DNA of 64,000 nt. Source: JANQJA01 sp965267485 (GTDB taxonomy: Bacteria; Pseudomonadota; Gammaproteobacteria; Pseudomonadales; Azotimanducaceae). Below are positions 50,215 through 58,372 of the stretch, in pieces. The notes below the pieces were generated by a model that worked only from the letters and a program-made list of their open reading frames with translations, made no database searches and was not told where the DNA came from. The position numbers were made by a program, and so were the translations under genes. Each line of letters opens with the position of its first letter. Position 1 is the stretch's first letter. The stretch spans positions 3,534,001 to 3,598,000 of the forward strand of contig OZ254080.1 in NCBI GenBank assembly GCA_965267485.1. Direction: 5' to 3'.

Positions 50215-50595
50215 TCAGACCGCGAAGTGGCGGGCAATGCACGGGTGTTTGATGCGAAAGTACAGATCCAGCACACGAAGCCGGTCGAGTTTTCTGCTGC
50301 GAGAAGCTGGAATGTCTCCTCTTGCGCCCGCACGAAGGAAGGCGGACAGCCAGCGCATCTCGGGATCATCGAAGAGATCGTCGATTTCCGGGAGCTCATA
50401 GGGTTTCCCGGAGCGATAGCGATAATCGGCATCGGCATCGCGAAACACATCAGCCAGCTCATCCAGCCACTCGCGACGCGGGATCTCCTGGCTCCTAAAT
50501 GCCATCCACAACCGGCGGTAATAGTGTTCGTTACGCAGTTCGGCATCCGTGGCAACATACACCACAGGACGCCCTGATTCGCTAAGACATATCAT
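50215..50595 (-). CDS. Small protein of unknown function
   Basis: A 126-residue soluble protein without a recognised domain: charged N-terminal half (YYRRLWMAFRSQEIPRREWL) and an acidic middle with aromatic residues (DDLFDDPEMRWLSAFLRAG). AAGG lies 10 bp ahead of the ATG. Just downstream lies the IS21 right end (59 bp). Whether it is a real gene is not certain, as reading frames on the other strand overlap it. Confidence 0.5.
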   Translation of the reverse strand: MICLSESGRPVVYVATDAELRNEHYYRRLWMAFRSQEIPRREWLDELADVFRDADADYRYRSGKPYELPEIDDLFDDPEMRWLSAFLRAGARGDIPASRSRKLDRLRVLDLYFRIKHPCIARHFAV

Positions 50596-51030
50596 CTGCA
50601 GTTACCTTTCTTTTGTTTTGGGGTTAGCGAGACTACGCGAGAGCAACACAGAATCCGGGCGGCTCGTTGAGGCCATCCCAGCAGAATTGCGGTTGCAGAC
50701 AGCGTGCCAAAGGCGCGTGACGCATACCAAGGTAATTGAGGTCCTCCCCTGATCCGGACCAAGCAAAACTAGAAATTTCCGGCCTTTGTTCTGCGAGAAA
50801 CAGTAGGAGCGCAGCAGTCGCATGCCGTCTGAGAGCTATATGTTCTAACGCGTTCAATTGAACGAGATATGGCGGCCTCAGACTGAGATCTGACCAGTTT
50901 TCAAGTGGATTCGCAGCTTGGTAGTGGCCGCGTGGGTCGAAGCTAGACTACTGCTGCAAAATCGGGACGCCCCTAGTCAAGAGAAAGGTCGTCGTATCCG
51001 CGTTAGCTTGGAGCAATGTCTCCAACTCGC
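50596..51030. other. Non-coding or weakly coding stretch
   Basis: About 435 bp with no convincing gene. A 74-codon minus-strand frame (50633-50857) contains SGSGEDLNYLGMRHAPLARC, which looks protein-like, but lacks a clear ribosome-binding site; I keep it as a possibility only. Confidence 0.4.
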
Positions 51031-51420
51031 TTACTCGTCCGCAGGGGCAGACGATTCTCGCTGTTCGTTTTCGTAGACAGGTTCTCGCACGGTCGTGACA
51101 CCTGCGCATGCGACGGCATGAGAGGAGTTGCAGACATCAAGGTTCCTTTCGAACGGAAAGACGGACTTTAACGATCCATCAGCATTCGTGAGTCTGCATT
51201 TGCCCGGATGACGGCGCGCCAAGTCACGGTTGGCACTATGTCCGCTTATCAGGATCGAACAATCCATCGGGCATATCCCCAACTCTTGGCACCTTACCAT
51301 CTTCGCGTCGTGGATATTCTCGTTGACTCTAGACTCGGGATCACAACCGGTTAACAAAGAGAGAAAAAAAAGCAACACCCCCTTGAGGATGTTGCTGCAG
51401 TTTGCGTCTACGCGAGCCAT
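51031..51420 (-). CDS. Small predicted lipoprotein of unknown function
   Basis: A 129-residue protein with a signal ending in LLTGC (Cys near residue 26) and seven further cysteines (MVRCQELGICPMDCS, HPGKCRL, LDVCNSS, VACAG), suggesting disulphide bonds in an exported protein. The C-terminus is acidic and disordered. Its start overlaps the upstream membrane-protein gene by 13 bp, so it is the third gene of a coupled set. Function unknown. Confidence 0.6.
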   Translation of the reverse strand: MARVDANCSNILKGVLLFFLSLLTGCDPESRVNENIHDAKMVRCQELGICPMDCSILISGHSANRDLARRHPGKCRLTNADGSLKSVFPFERNLDVCNSSHAVACAGVTTVREPVYENEQRESSAPADE

Positions 51421-51782
51421 ACGCGTAGATATACAATAATAGGCGCCAAGAGGAACAACATAGATAAGGTGATCAAGAACGTCGCCAGACCCTTCGCCAC
51501 CTTCAAAATGGTCGCCGTAGAGTTGGATGAGACCTCGAACGGCGGCCTGCTGCCCAACACCGCCCGCTCCACTCCCAACAAGATCGAAATAGGACCAAGA
51601 AGGGCGAACAAGACTCCGAGGGGCCTCTCCAGAATGAAGGGATCAGAAGCACCCAAAGCGTTGAACGCCCATAAGGAAAGCACCGCGCCAGCGCACAAAT
51701 AGGCGAGGCAGGCGGTGAGATTCCCAAACCCTCCGCCTTTTGCCAAGATATCAGACATATTCAGATTGATGGTCCTGGACAA
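51408..51782 (-). CDS. Small membrane protein of unknown function
   Basis: A 124-residue protein with three to four hydrophobic helices (NLTACLAYLCAGAVLSLWAF, LGVLFALLGPISILLGVERA, ATFLITLSMLFLLAPIIVYL) and no recognised domain. It overlaps both neighbours (22 bp upstream, 13 bp downstream), so the three encode a coupled set: exported protein, membrane protein, lipoprotein. In mobile islands such sets are often toxin-immunity or surface-exclusion genes; nothing here proves that. Confidence 0.6.
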   Translation of the reverse strand: MSRTINLNMSDILAKGGGFGNLTACLAYLCAGAVLSLWAFNALGASDPFILERPLGVLFALLGPISILLGVERAVLGSRPPFEVSSNSTATILKVAKGLATFLITLSMLFLLAPIIVYLRVWLA

Positions 51783-52715
51783 GTCGATGGCGGCGTGTCC
51801 TTTATGATTGTTCCTAAATTGCCGTTCTCCACTGCGTCACGAACCTCACGGTAATAATCTAAAGCAGTTCCTGTTGGATCAGAAGCAGCGACTGAACGCC
51901 CTGCGGCATTGTTTGCACAATCCATCTCTGTATTCGATCCCGGCGTAGGCGAATTGCATGCAGTTGAGCTTCCCTCATGGAGGTCAGTCCAAATCTCTGC
52001 CTTGGCCTGCCCTAATTCTCTGGCCAGAATCGCGCTCCATACACCGTGCATCACGGCGTTGGCGACCTTGTCGTCAAAAGTGGATGGCGTCGCAACAATA
52101 GTACCGTTGCAATGCTGCGCCCACATAACGGCTTCCAAGGCTGCGTAGACCACTGTAGCACATTCGCTAAAATACGATTCACACCGAGCCTCCTCGGCAG
52201 CAGATGTGTTGAAGAAAGATGTCCCGAACTGCACAGCAGCATGCCACGCTGCGCTTGCTGACGCAGACATATATACAACAGTATTCCTCTTTGCGTCCAA
52301 GAGTGAATCATTTATGTCGCTCAGCATGTCCGGGAATGAAACTTCGGCACAGACCGACAACGAGCCATCGGTAACCTCAACAAGGTCGCCGATACAGACG
52401 CTATAGAGCTTTTCAAATACCCTATCAATTCTGACTGCTGCTGTTAGGTCGCCTGCGTTTACCGTCAAGGTCTTAGAAGTACAATTGGCGTAACCGCTAT
52501 CATCACAGCGATAGTATGTAAGGTCATGACGCCCATCGCTTAGGGAGAATTCAAGCGTAGTGCCTGAGAATGTCTCGGCCACAGTCGACCCCCCGACTGT
52601 CACATAGTTGTGGTCCGTAGCACCAAGTTCTCCAAGCCGCACATCTCCGCCAGATGGAACATTGATGTGGATTTGTTGGGCTCCGACCGGGGCCCAAACC
52701 AACGGTGTGGCAACT
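51761..52715 (-). pseudogene. 5'-truncated exported-type protein, cut by IS3
   Basis: An open frame of about 318 residues on the island side of the IS3 element, with no start codon of its own outside the IS. Beta-rich opening (HINVPSGGDVRLGELGATDH, GGSTVAETFSGTTLEFSLSD), a helical region with Cys pairs (EARCESYFSECATVVYAALE), and a Pro/Ser-rich end (KDTPPSTCPGPSI). It looks like the body of an exported protein whose signal peptide was lost to the IS. The first residues read by frame (MSTANIRGDYQ) come from IS sequence. Whether any product is made is unclear. Confidence 0.6.
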
Positions 52716-52788
52716 TGGTAATCCCCCCGGATATTAGCGGTGCTCAAAAGTAGAGTTTTCCCATATAGTGATTTGAAGGAGAACCTGC

Positions 52789-53055
52789 ATGAAGAAGTCC
52801 CGATTTACCGATAGCCAGATCATGGCGATCCTGAAAGAAGCCGAGAGCGGCGTAAAAGTCGCTGACCTGTGCCGTAAGCACGGCATGAGCGATGCGACGT
52901 TTTACACATGGCGCGCCAAATTTGGCGGCATGGATGCGTCGATGATGAAGCGGATGAAGGAGCTTGAGGACGAGAACCGCCGGCTGAAGAAGATGTATGC
53001 CGAAGAACGGATGAAGGCTGAGATCGTTCAGGAGGCACTCCAAAAAAAGTGGTGA
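52789..53055 (+). CDS. IS3-family OrfA (DNA-binding subunit)
   Basis: An 88-residue helix-turn-helix protein: FTDSQIMAILKEAESGVKVA, LCRKHGMSDATFYTWRAKFG, then a leucine-zipper-like MKELEDENRRLKKMYAEERM. It overlaps orfB by 7 bp; the overlap suggests the usual programmed -1 frameshift that makes the fusion transposase. Good Shine-Dalgarno (AAGGAG) upstream of the ATG. Confidence 0.93.
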   Translation: MKKSRFTDSQIMAILKEAESGVKVADLCRKHGMSDATFYTWRAKFGGMDASMMKRMKELEDENRRLKKMYAEERMKAEIVQEALQKKW

Positions 53056-53876
53056 AGCCATCTCACCGCAAAGAGATGGCGAAACGTGCTGTGGCTGACC
53101 GAGGGTTCAGCATTCGCTTGGCGTGCCAGGCTTTCAAGATCAGCGAGACTTGTTATCGGTATCAACCGCAACTGAACGGCGATAACCAACTCATTGCCAA
53201 CTGGCTGCTCAGGCTGACTACCACCAACCGGACGTGGGGTTTCGGCCTGTGTTTTCTGTATTTACGCAATGTGAAGGGCTTCGGCTACAACCACAAGCGC
53301 GTATACCGCATTTACAGGGAGCTGGAGCTGAACCTGCGGATCAAGCCGAAGCGCCGCTTGAAGCGTGACGCGCCGGAGGATCTGGCCGTTCCACGCCAGA
53401 TCAATGCGACCTGGTCGATGGACTTTATGCACGACGCGCTGGCTGACGGCACATCATTCCGCACCTTCAACGTGTTGGATGACTACAATCGTGAAGGACT
53501 CGGTATCGAAGTTGATCGATCACTGCCCGCGCTTCGAGTGATCAGAACGCTGGAACGCATCATCGAATGGCGCGGCAAACCGGATGCGATTCGTTGTGAC
53601 AACGGTCCAGAATACATCTCGGGTCAGCTGATGGCCTGGGCTAAGCAACGACGGATCACGCTTCAATACATCCAGCCCGGTAAGCCGCAGCAGAACGCGT
53701 ACGTCGAGCGCTACAACCGAACTGTGAGACACGAGTGGTTGGATCAGCATCTGTTCGAATCGATCCGCCATGCCCAAGAGACAGCCACCGAGTGGCTGTG
53801 GCGATACAACAATGAACGGCCAAACATGGCCATCGGAGGAATTACGCCGATCCAAAAACTGGAAGCGGCTGCTTAA
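53049..53876 (+). CDS. IS3-family OrfB (DDE transposase)
   Basis: A 275-residue catalytic subunit. An N-terminal helix-turn-helix-like region leads to the rve core: NATWSMDFMHDALADGTSFR (first Asp), AIRCDNGPEYISGQL (second Asp) and QNAYVERYNRTVRHEWL (Glu). The residues beyond HNIAA-like AIGGITPIQKLEAAA reach to the duplicated end. It appears intact. Confidence 0.94.
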   Translation: MVKPSHRKEMAKRAVADRGFSIRLACQAFKISETCYRYQPQLNGDNQLIANWLLRLTTTNRTWGFGLCFLYLRNVKGFGYNHKRVYRIYRELELNLRIKPKRRLKRDAPEDLAVPRQINATWSMDFMHDALADGTSFRTFNVLDDYNREGLGIEVDRSLPALRVIRTLERIIEWRGKPDAIRCDNGPEYISGQLMAWAKQRRITLQYIQPGKPQQNAYVERYNRTVRHEWLDQHLFESIRHAQETATEWLWRYNNERPNMAIGGITPIQKLEAAA

Positions 53877-53973
53877 ATTCTCTACTAAAGAGCTCGGTTA
53901 GAAACGGGGGTATTACCGAAGCGGCTGCTTAAATTCTCTACTAAAGAGCTCGGTTAGAAACGGGGGTATTACC
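53862..53973 (+). repeat. Perfect 56-bp tandem duplication of an IS3 right end
   Basis: Two adjacent identical 56-bp units (53862-53917 and 53918-53973), each running from the orfB 3' end (GAAGCGGCTGCTTAA) through the terminal inverted repeat (GGGGGTATTACC). Only the outer copy is followed by the CAACT that matches the left flank. Confidence 0.95.
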
Positions 53974-53985
53974 GCAACTCCGTAC

Positions 53986-54264
53986 GTGACTGAAGGAATC
54001 AAGCGATTTGTGGACGAGCAGTACGCCGAAGGCCTACCAGTGGGCTGCATGCTTGGGTATGTGCTGGATGGAGACGTTAGTTTCGCAACCTCCCGCGTTT
54101 ATCAGGCAATCGACCACAATAAGAAAGCCATAGGCCTACTGAAAGGCCCTGAAGGTAAAGCCCCGCTATTGGAAGCACAAAGATTCACGACAGATCACCA
54201 ACGTGCAACAAGCGGTAGTAATATTCATATCCGTCATACTTTCTTGTCTTTTCCAACGAATTGA
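53986..54264 (+). CDS. Truncated protein fragment of unknown function at IS3 junction
   Basis: A 92-residue open frame that begins at a GTG directly beside the IS right end, with codons open further back into the IS. Its sequence (VDEQYAEGLPVGCMLGYVLD, FATSRVYQAIDHNKKAIGLL, FTTDHQRATSGSNIHIRHTF) looks like the C-terminal part of a real protein rather than a shadow. The intact N-terminus is missing, so I treat it as a remnant. I do not recognise a family. It faces away from the truncated gene on the other side of the IS. Confidence 0.5.
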   Translation: MTEGIKRFVDEQYAEGLPVGCMLGYVLDGDVSFATSRVYQAIDHNKKAIGLLKGPEGKAPLLEAQRFTTDHQRATSGSNIHIRHTFLSFPTN

Positions 54265-54338
54265 TAGGTTATTGACGCCCTCACTCCTCGCCGAGAAGAG
54301 ACCTCTGTGGGGGTGTCCTTGTTACATCCGCGAGCTAT

Positions 54339-54758
54339 TCATGACCAGCCAGTTTCTTTTGCTCTCTTGATAGCTGCTTTGGCTTTAGTGATGTACCCCT
54401 TTAGTTCAGCTTGGCTTCCGATGTCATCAGCCATCGGGAGTTCATCGAATAGAGTCTCTAGAACAACCTCGCCGAATGTACCAACTCCGATTACTTGCTC
54501 TGCGCCTGGAATGTCATAGAAGTGCGTATTGTGGAAACGCTCGTCATTATTGCCTACCAGTGCGAAATCCTCATGCCCGAAATCGTCAAAAAGCGGCGCA
54601 ATCTCCTCCAAGATCATAATCTCCCCAGCAGGAGCATCTGGGTCGTCGTTAAGTCTCATCACGCAGCACCTTAGCTCGTCATCTTTTAGAAAGCTGACAT
54701 GAAAAAGCTGCTTGAATCTACCATTTGAGATGGCTTGCACTGCTTCACTGTAGTTCAT
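54339..54758 (-). CDS. Small acidic protein of unknown function
   Basis: A 139-residue acidic soluble protein, starting MNYSEAVQAISNGRFKQLFH with AAGGA just upstream. Motifs such as LFDDFGHEDFALVGNNDERF and GTFGEVVLETLFDELPMADD show an alternating beta pattern. The acidic character and place in an island would suit an immunity protein or antitoxin, but no family match can be claimed. The frameshifted gene upstream (22 bp) probably shares its transcript. Confidence 0.6.
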   Translation of the reverse strand: MNYSEAVQAISNGRFKQLFHVSFLKDDELRCCVMRLNDDPDAPAGEIMILEEIAPLFDDFGHEDFALVGNNDERFHNTHFYDIPGAEQVIGVGTFGEVVLETLFDELPMADDIGSQAELKGYITKAKAAIKRAKETGWS

Positions 54759-54780
54759 TTACATTCCTTCCTTGAGACAA

Positions 54781-55000
54781 TCACTGTGGTTTGGCCATTG
54801 CTTGAAGTTCAAGAATAAGTCGATCAAGTTGTTCCTGGCTTAACGTCACGCCGAAGTAACTATCGCAACACTCAACGAATATAACCTTTATCGGTCTTCT
54901 TGATGTCGATCACCTGAGCGCCTCTTTCACCAAGGCTTTCCACAATTGACGGAAAGGTTTCCTCTAGGTATTCATCATGCCATTCATAATCTAAAGTCAT
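54781..55000 (-). pseudogene. Frameshifted 72-codon gene (one extra A)
   Basis: The first 37 codons (MTLDYEWHDEYLEETFPSIV ...) read into a TGA near 54872. Removing one A from GATAAAGG restores a second frame that goes on as KVIFVECCDSYFGVTLSQEQ and ends LILELQAMAKPQ at a TGA. Both halves are strongly protein-like. The joined product is a short acidic protein of unknown family. A sequencing error would give the same picture. Confidence 0.65.
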
Positions 55001-55213
55001 ATTTACTCGGACCTACTCGTTAGCGATTACCTATTGCAAACTCTTACAGTACATCTAAGGGGCGTCCACCCCTCGCGTAGGCAAGCCGTTTCCCCGACCT
55101 TCCGCATTCGCTATCCCTCATTTGTGCAGGCCAGGCGATACCCCTCGGGCTTGCCTTTGCTACCCCCACTTCTCGCCGAAGGGGCGAATCCGCCTATTGT
55201 ATTGGCGGATTTT
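55001..55213. other. Structured non-coding region, possible oriT or RNA
   Basis: No gene here. The segment between the frameshifted small gene and the relaxase carries inverted arms GGCAAGCC (55080-55087) and GGCTTGCC (55148-55155), several GGGG/CCCC runs and a CTATCCCTCATTTG core. It lies next to the relaxase 3' end and may be a transfer origin or a small RNA. This is a guess from position and structure. Confidence 0.35.
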
Positions 55214-55216
55214 TTA
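55187..55216 (+). terminator. Rho-independent terminator-like hairpin
   Basis: Stem AATCCGCC / GGCGGATT with a 9-nt loop and a following T-run. It would end a plus-strand transcript crossing the structured region, supporting the idea of a small RNA there. Confidence 0.7.
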
Positions 55217-56486
55217 TAATTCCCTGGTAGGAGCGCGTTTGCGTCCCCTGTTTGGGGCTTTCCCGGAGGTAGTTGCTCTGGACTCAAAGTTTCTTCGAAG
55301 TTCCCTGCGGTCTTCGCTCAACGATTGATCCCTCGATTGACCATATGTCTGTAGTCGACTACTGCGGGCATCCATGGCTCTTAATTCTTCAAGATGTCTG
55401 AAAATCTGATTGTCCATCTCCTCTCGATCACGTTCATGAGATTGGTACGCCTCTCGTTCATTCCTGAGTAACAGTTTACGTCTCTTGCCGCTTATTCTTT
55501 GAAGCAGCCCCTGAATCCCTGTCTTGAGCTCGGTTTGCCGCTCTGCGGTTTCTCGCAAGCGGCGCATCTGCTGCCTGACCTGAAGCACTTTCCTGGCGTT
55601 CTGTTGCTGTTCGACGGTCTGCCTGCGCCTTATTGCTATCTCGTCAATGCGCTGTTCGATACGCGCCTGCTACCTGGCCGAGAGTGGAAAGTCTTTTGTT
55701 CACCATCTCAAAGAGGCTTTTCTTTGCCTCATCAACACTCAATAGCTTTTCTGGATCAGCAATCTTGCTCCTGGCCTCTTTTTCCCTGAGACCGACCCAT
55801 TTGGCGATGGCATAAACCTCGCCTCTCACATCAAGCGCAACCAGCTTCTTGCGGCCCATGGCCAGCATGTAACCCCGTTCCTCAAGGGCTGCCTTAAATG
55901 CACCCTGGGAGTCAGAAATGGCCCAACTATCCTGAAACGCAGCTTTGATCTCTTTGGCGTTCTTTCCGTGGCGCTTGACTTGTTGCCATTGAGCCAGGGT
56001 GAAATTCCTTGGGTCTCGCAGCTCTGAGCGCGTGTAGCCCTGGGGCATCTGCCAATTGTTCTCTAAATAGAGTTCCCTGGATAAATCGGTGAGTCTTAGC
56101 TTGTAGTGGGAAAGCTGAATGGCCTTCATCGCCTCAGCATCGATCCGAGACCAGACGACATGAGCGTGTCTACGGCCTTTTTTCTCATGAAAAACGATGA
56201 CCCTGGGCTGACCAACAAGACCCAGTCGTTCTTCTATTTTCGGAATTGCTTCCAGAAACACAGATATAGCCACGTTTTCGGAAGGTGGCGGGTTCATGCT
56301 TAAAGAAAACATATGCTGGCGAGCTCTTGTGCCTCTGCTCACAGCATAGGACTCCTTCCGCGCCCCCAGAACGTCCTGAGAGACAAATCCGCTGACTTCA
56401 TGGACATCCACGTGATCATTCTCATCTTTGAGCAGGTGCATGCCAAGATCGCGCCACCCGCCGCGCTGATTACCGTGCAGATTCAT
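55214..56486 (-). pseudogene. MOBP-type relaxase, frameshifted
   Basis: A conjugative relaxase (VirD2-like) that would nick oriT and lead DNA transfer. The first 280 codons are intact: N-terminal GNQRGGWRDLGMHLLKDEND, MFSLSMNPPPSENVAISVFL, then the three-His metal motif region VFHEKKGRRHAHVVWSRIDA. After SLFEMVNKRLSTLGQVAG the frame runs into AYRTAH-stop. One base earlier the other frame goes on as ARIEQRIDEIAIRRRQTVEQ and joins a basic coiled-coil C-terminus ending at KAPNRGRKRAPTREL. A single-base insertion near 55655 explains this. The catalytic domain remains, so a truncated relaxase might still be made. Confidence 0.75.
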
Positions 56487-56489
56487 GGA

Positions 56490-56924
56490 TCAGGAGACTT
56501 TCAGGCCAAGTGCTATGAATAATGCATCGCGCATAGCCAGAATAGCCGCGCTGGCCTCCTGTAGCTGCCTATCGGTTTCTGGAGAGATATCTAGCGTGCC
56601 CATGTTGGCAGCTTTGGCTAGCTGGTTGACGTTGGATGACAGGCGCGACTTACCCAGTTCTTTGAGTAGTTCGCTCGCTGTTTGATCATCGACCGATGGC
56701 CTTCTGGCAGGTCGCTGCGAGCTTGCGGCATCCCCAAATACTCTAGCTCGGATGAATTCTGCCCAGGACTTGCTCCCAGAGTGCTCATCAAGAAACTGCC
56801 GTTCTGTCTCCGTAAAGCGGATTGAATACGCCGACAGGGCGTTTTTTTGGGTGGCGGAAGCGGAACTCTCAAATTCTTTGATAAGGTCCAGAATCGTGCT
56901 AGAAGTGTCCTTTTGAGCATTCAT
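56490..56924 (-). CDS. MobC-like relaxosome accessory protein
   Basis: A 144-residue protein 3 bp ahead of the relaxase gene, matching plasmid MobC-type proteins: SAYSIRFTETERQFLDEHSG, then KSWAEFIRARVFGD (ribbon-helix-helix-like DNA-binding pattern) and VNQLAKAANMGTLDISPETD. Such proteins bind oriT and help the relaxase. Intact. Confidence 0.8.
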   Translation of the reverse strand: MNAQKDTSSTILDLIKEFESSASATQKNALSAYSIRFTETERQFLDEHSGSKSWAEFIRARVFGDAASSQRPARRPSVDDQTASELLKELGKSRLSSNVNQLAKAANMGTLDISPETDRQLQEASAAILAMRDALFIALGLKVS

Positions 56925-57021
56925 GGCTGTGGCTCGTCAAAAGAGACACCAGAAGATTCAAGGAGATCGTTCCATTGCTCAAGGGTTTCAAGGAGTTCGA
57001 GGTTCGAAGTTTCTCCCCCCG

Positions 57022-57037
57022 TCTCCGCCAGATTGCT
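57022..57037. other. attR-like direct repeat
   Basis: Identical to the 16 bases at the tRNA-Ser 3' end. Upstream, GGTTCGAAG resembles the T-loop region but the spacing to CCA is 5 bp longer than in the tRNA, so it is not an intact tRNA fragment. Confidence 0.82.
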
Positions 57038-57123
57038 TCCTGAGCGACCGCTCCAAACCCCCAATGCCCATTCTCCTGCTCCGCGCGAAGACTTGCGGCG
57101 CACCACTTACGCACAAACCGACA

Positions 57124-57150
57124 CCGGGGTCTGACCCTACTCTGGCACTT
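57124..57150. repeat. Dispersed GGGGTCTGACCC-type repeat, copy 4 (beside IS3)
   Basis: One GGGGTCTGACCC unit followed by TACTCTGGCACTT, directly left of the IS3 element. Related CTCTGACCCC stands at the element's right side. Confidence 0.65.
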
Positions 57151-57218
57151 TACTCTGATCTTCCCCCGGTTTGACGGACATTCAATAGACGGGACAATGG
57201 TCCCGAAAGGAGTGTCCA

Positions 57219-57512
57219 ATGAGAAAACGCAGAACGTTTACGGCTGAGTTCAAACGAGAAGCTGTTCGCCAGCTTGATCTCGGCGAAGAATCACCGACTG
57301 AACTGGCACGAAGGCTGGGAGTGCCGCGCAACAAGCTGTACCGCTGGCAAGGCGAGATCAACCAGAAAGGTGTTGAGGCGTTCAGTCGTTCCGAAGCCGC
57401 TGACGGCATGGCGAGTGAAAACGCGCGTCTGAAGCAGGAACTTGAAGCGGCTCGTGAAGAGGTCGACATATTAAAAAAGGCCGCAGCGTTCTTTGCGCGC
57501 GAGCTCAAGTGA
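57219..57512 (+). CDS. IS3-family OrfA
   Basis: A 97-residue helix-turn-helix protein: RKRRTFTAEFKREAVRQLDL, LARRLGVPRNKLYRWQGEIN, and a C-terminal zipper-like ENARLKQELEAAREEVDILK. It overlaps orfB by 4 bp (GTGA), where the usual -1 frameshift would make the fusion transposase. Intact. Confidence 0.94.
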   Translation: MRKRRTFTAEFKREAVRQLDLGEESPTELARRLGVPRNKLYRWQGEINQKGVEAFSRSEAADGMASENARLKQELEAAREEVDILKKAAAFFARELK

Positions 57513-58372
57513 AGTTTGAGTTTATCGATGCGCATCGAACGCAGTTCAGTGTTGAACGGTTGTGTCAGGTCCTGGAGGTGTCAAGATCTGGCTACTACGA
57601 CTGGCGTGGACGCCCGGCCAGTGCACGCGCCATCCGCCATGAAACGCTGACCCGGAAGATCCTTGAGATTCATGAGTCGGTGCGAGAGATCTATGGATCG
57701 CCCCGTATCCATGGTGAGCTCCGTGAGTTGGACGAGGTTGTTGGCAAGAATACGGTGGCCATGCTGATGCGCCGCAGCGGCGTACAATCCCGGGTCCGCA
57801 AGCGCTTCAAAGTCACTACAGACTCGCGGCATAACGAGCCGGTTGCGCCGAACCTGCTGGCTCGCGACTTCAGCGCAAACAAACCGAACCAGAAGTGGGT
57901 TGCCGATGTGACTGGCATTGAGACGCGACGTGGTTGGCTCTACCTGGCGACCGTGATGGATCTGTTCTCTCGTCGTCTCATTGGCTGGTCGATGGGTCGG
58001 AGCAACTCGACCGAACTCGTCGCCGGTGCCTTCAACATGGCAATTGCAGCACGCGGCGACGTGCGCGGCGTCATACTTCACTCGGATCGAGGTCGACCCT
58101 ACGCCTCAAGGGAATACCAAGACCTCATACGGAAGCATGGGGCGATCTGCAGCATGAGTCGGAAGGGAGACTGCTGGGATAACGCACCCATGGAGAGCTT
58201 CTATCACTCGCTGAAGACCGAATGGACCACCTTCGAGGACTACCATACCTTCGACGAAGCGCGAGCCAGCGTCTTCAGCTACATCGAACTGTTCTACAAC
58301 CCGAAGCGTCGTCACTCGACGCTGGGTCAGACGAGCCCCGCTGACTACGAGGCTCGCGCTGGTGTTAACTAA
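57509..58372 (+). CDS. IS3-family OrfB (DDE transposase)
   Basis: A 287-residue catalytic subunit with a GTG start. The core motifs are NQKWVADVTGIETRRGWLYL (first Asp), GVILHSDRGRPYASREYQDL (second Asp) and WDNAPMESFYHSLKTEW (Glu). It ends just before the duplicated right end. Intact. Confidence 0.95.
   Translation: MKFEFIDAHRTQFSVERLCQVLEVSRSGYYDWRGRPASARAIRHETLTRKILEIHESVREIYGSPRIHGELRELDEVVGKNTVAMLMRRSGVQSRVRKRFKVTTDSRHNEPVAPNLLARDFSANKPNQKWVADVTGIETRRGWLYLATVMDLFSRRLIGWSMGRSNSTELVAGAFNMAIAARGDVRGVILHSDRGRPYASREYQDLIRKHGAICSMSRKGDCWDNAPMESFYHSLKTEWTTFEDYHTFDEARASVFSYIELFYNPKRRHSTLGQTSPADYEARAGVN

Larger units (their letters stand above)
52716..53974 (+). mobile_element. IS3-family element (IS407/IS51-like) with duplicated right end
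   Basis: About 1.26 kb. Terminal repeats match imperfectly: left TGGTAATCCCCCCGG..., right reverse complement CGGTAATACCCCCGT..., then AGTAGAG in both. CAACT flanks the element on both sides (52711-52715 and 53975-53979), a possible 5-bp target duplication. The right end from within the orfB tail (53862) is present twice in tandem (56 bp, perfect). Both orfA and orfB are intact. Confidence 0.85.
46024..57037. mobile_element. Genomic island (about 11 kb) in tRNA-Ser, mobilisable but decayed
   Basis: The segment is bounded by the 16-bp direct repeat that copies the tRNA-Ser end. It contains genes unlike the flanks, lower GC in its hypothetical genes, an IS21 and an IS3 element, an IS3 remnant, a MobC-like gene and a MOBP-type relaxase. 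There is no integrase gene, so it may have been lost or replaced by IS events, or supplied in trans. Two genes in it (a 72-codon gene and the relaxase) are frameshifted. The island class is inferred; no conjugation genes are present. Confidence 0.8.

Noticed and set aside
50227..50577. Plus-strand 116-codon frame
   Set aside because: Overlaps the minus-strand small gene, and has no ribosome-binding site or recognisable features; neither is certain, but the minus-strand frame looks better.
57001..57030. A second tRNA-Ser fragment at the right island edge
   Set aside because: Only the 16-bp end and a T-loop-like GGTTCGAA match; spacing is wrong for a tRNA.
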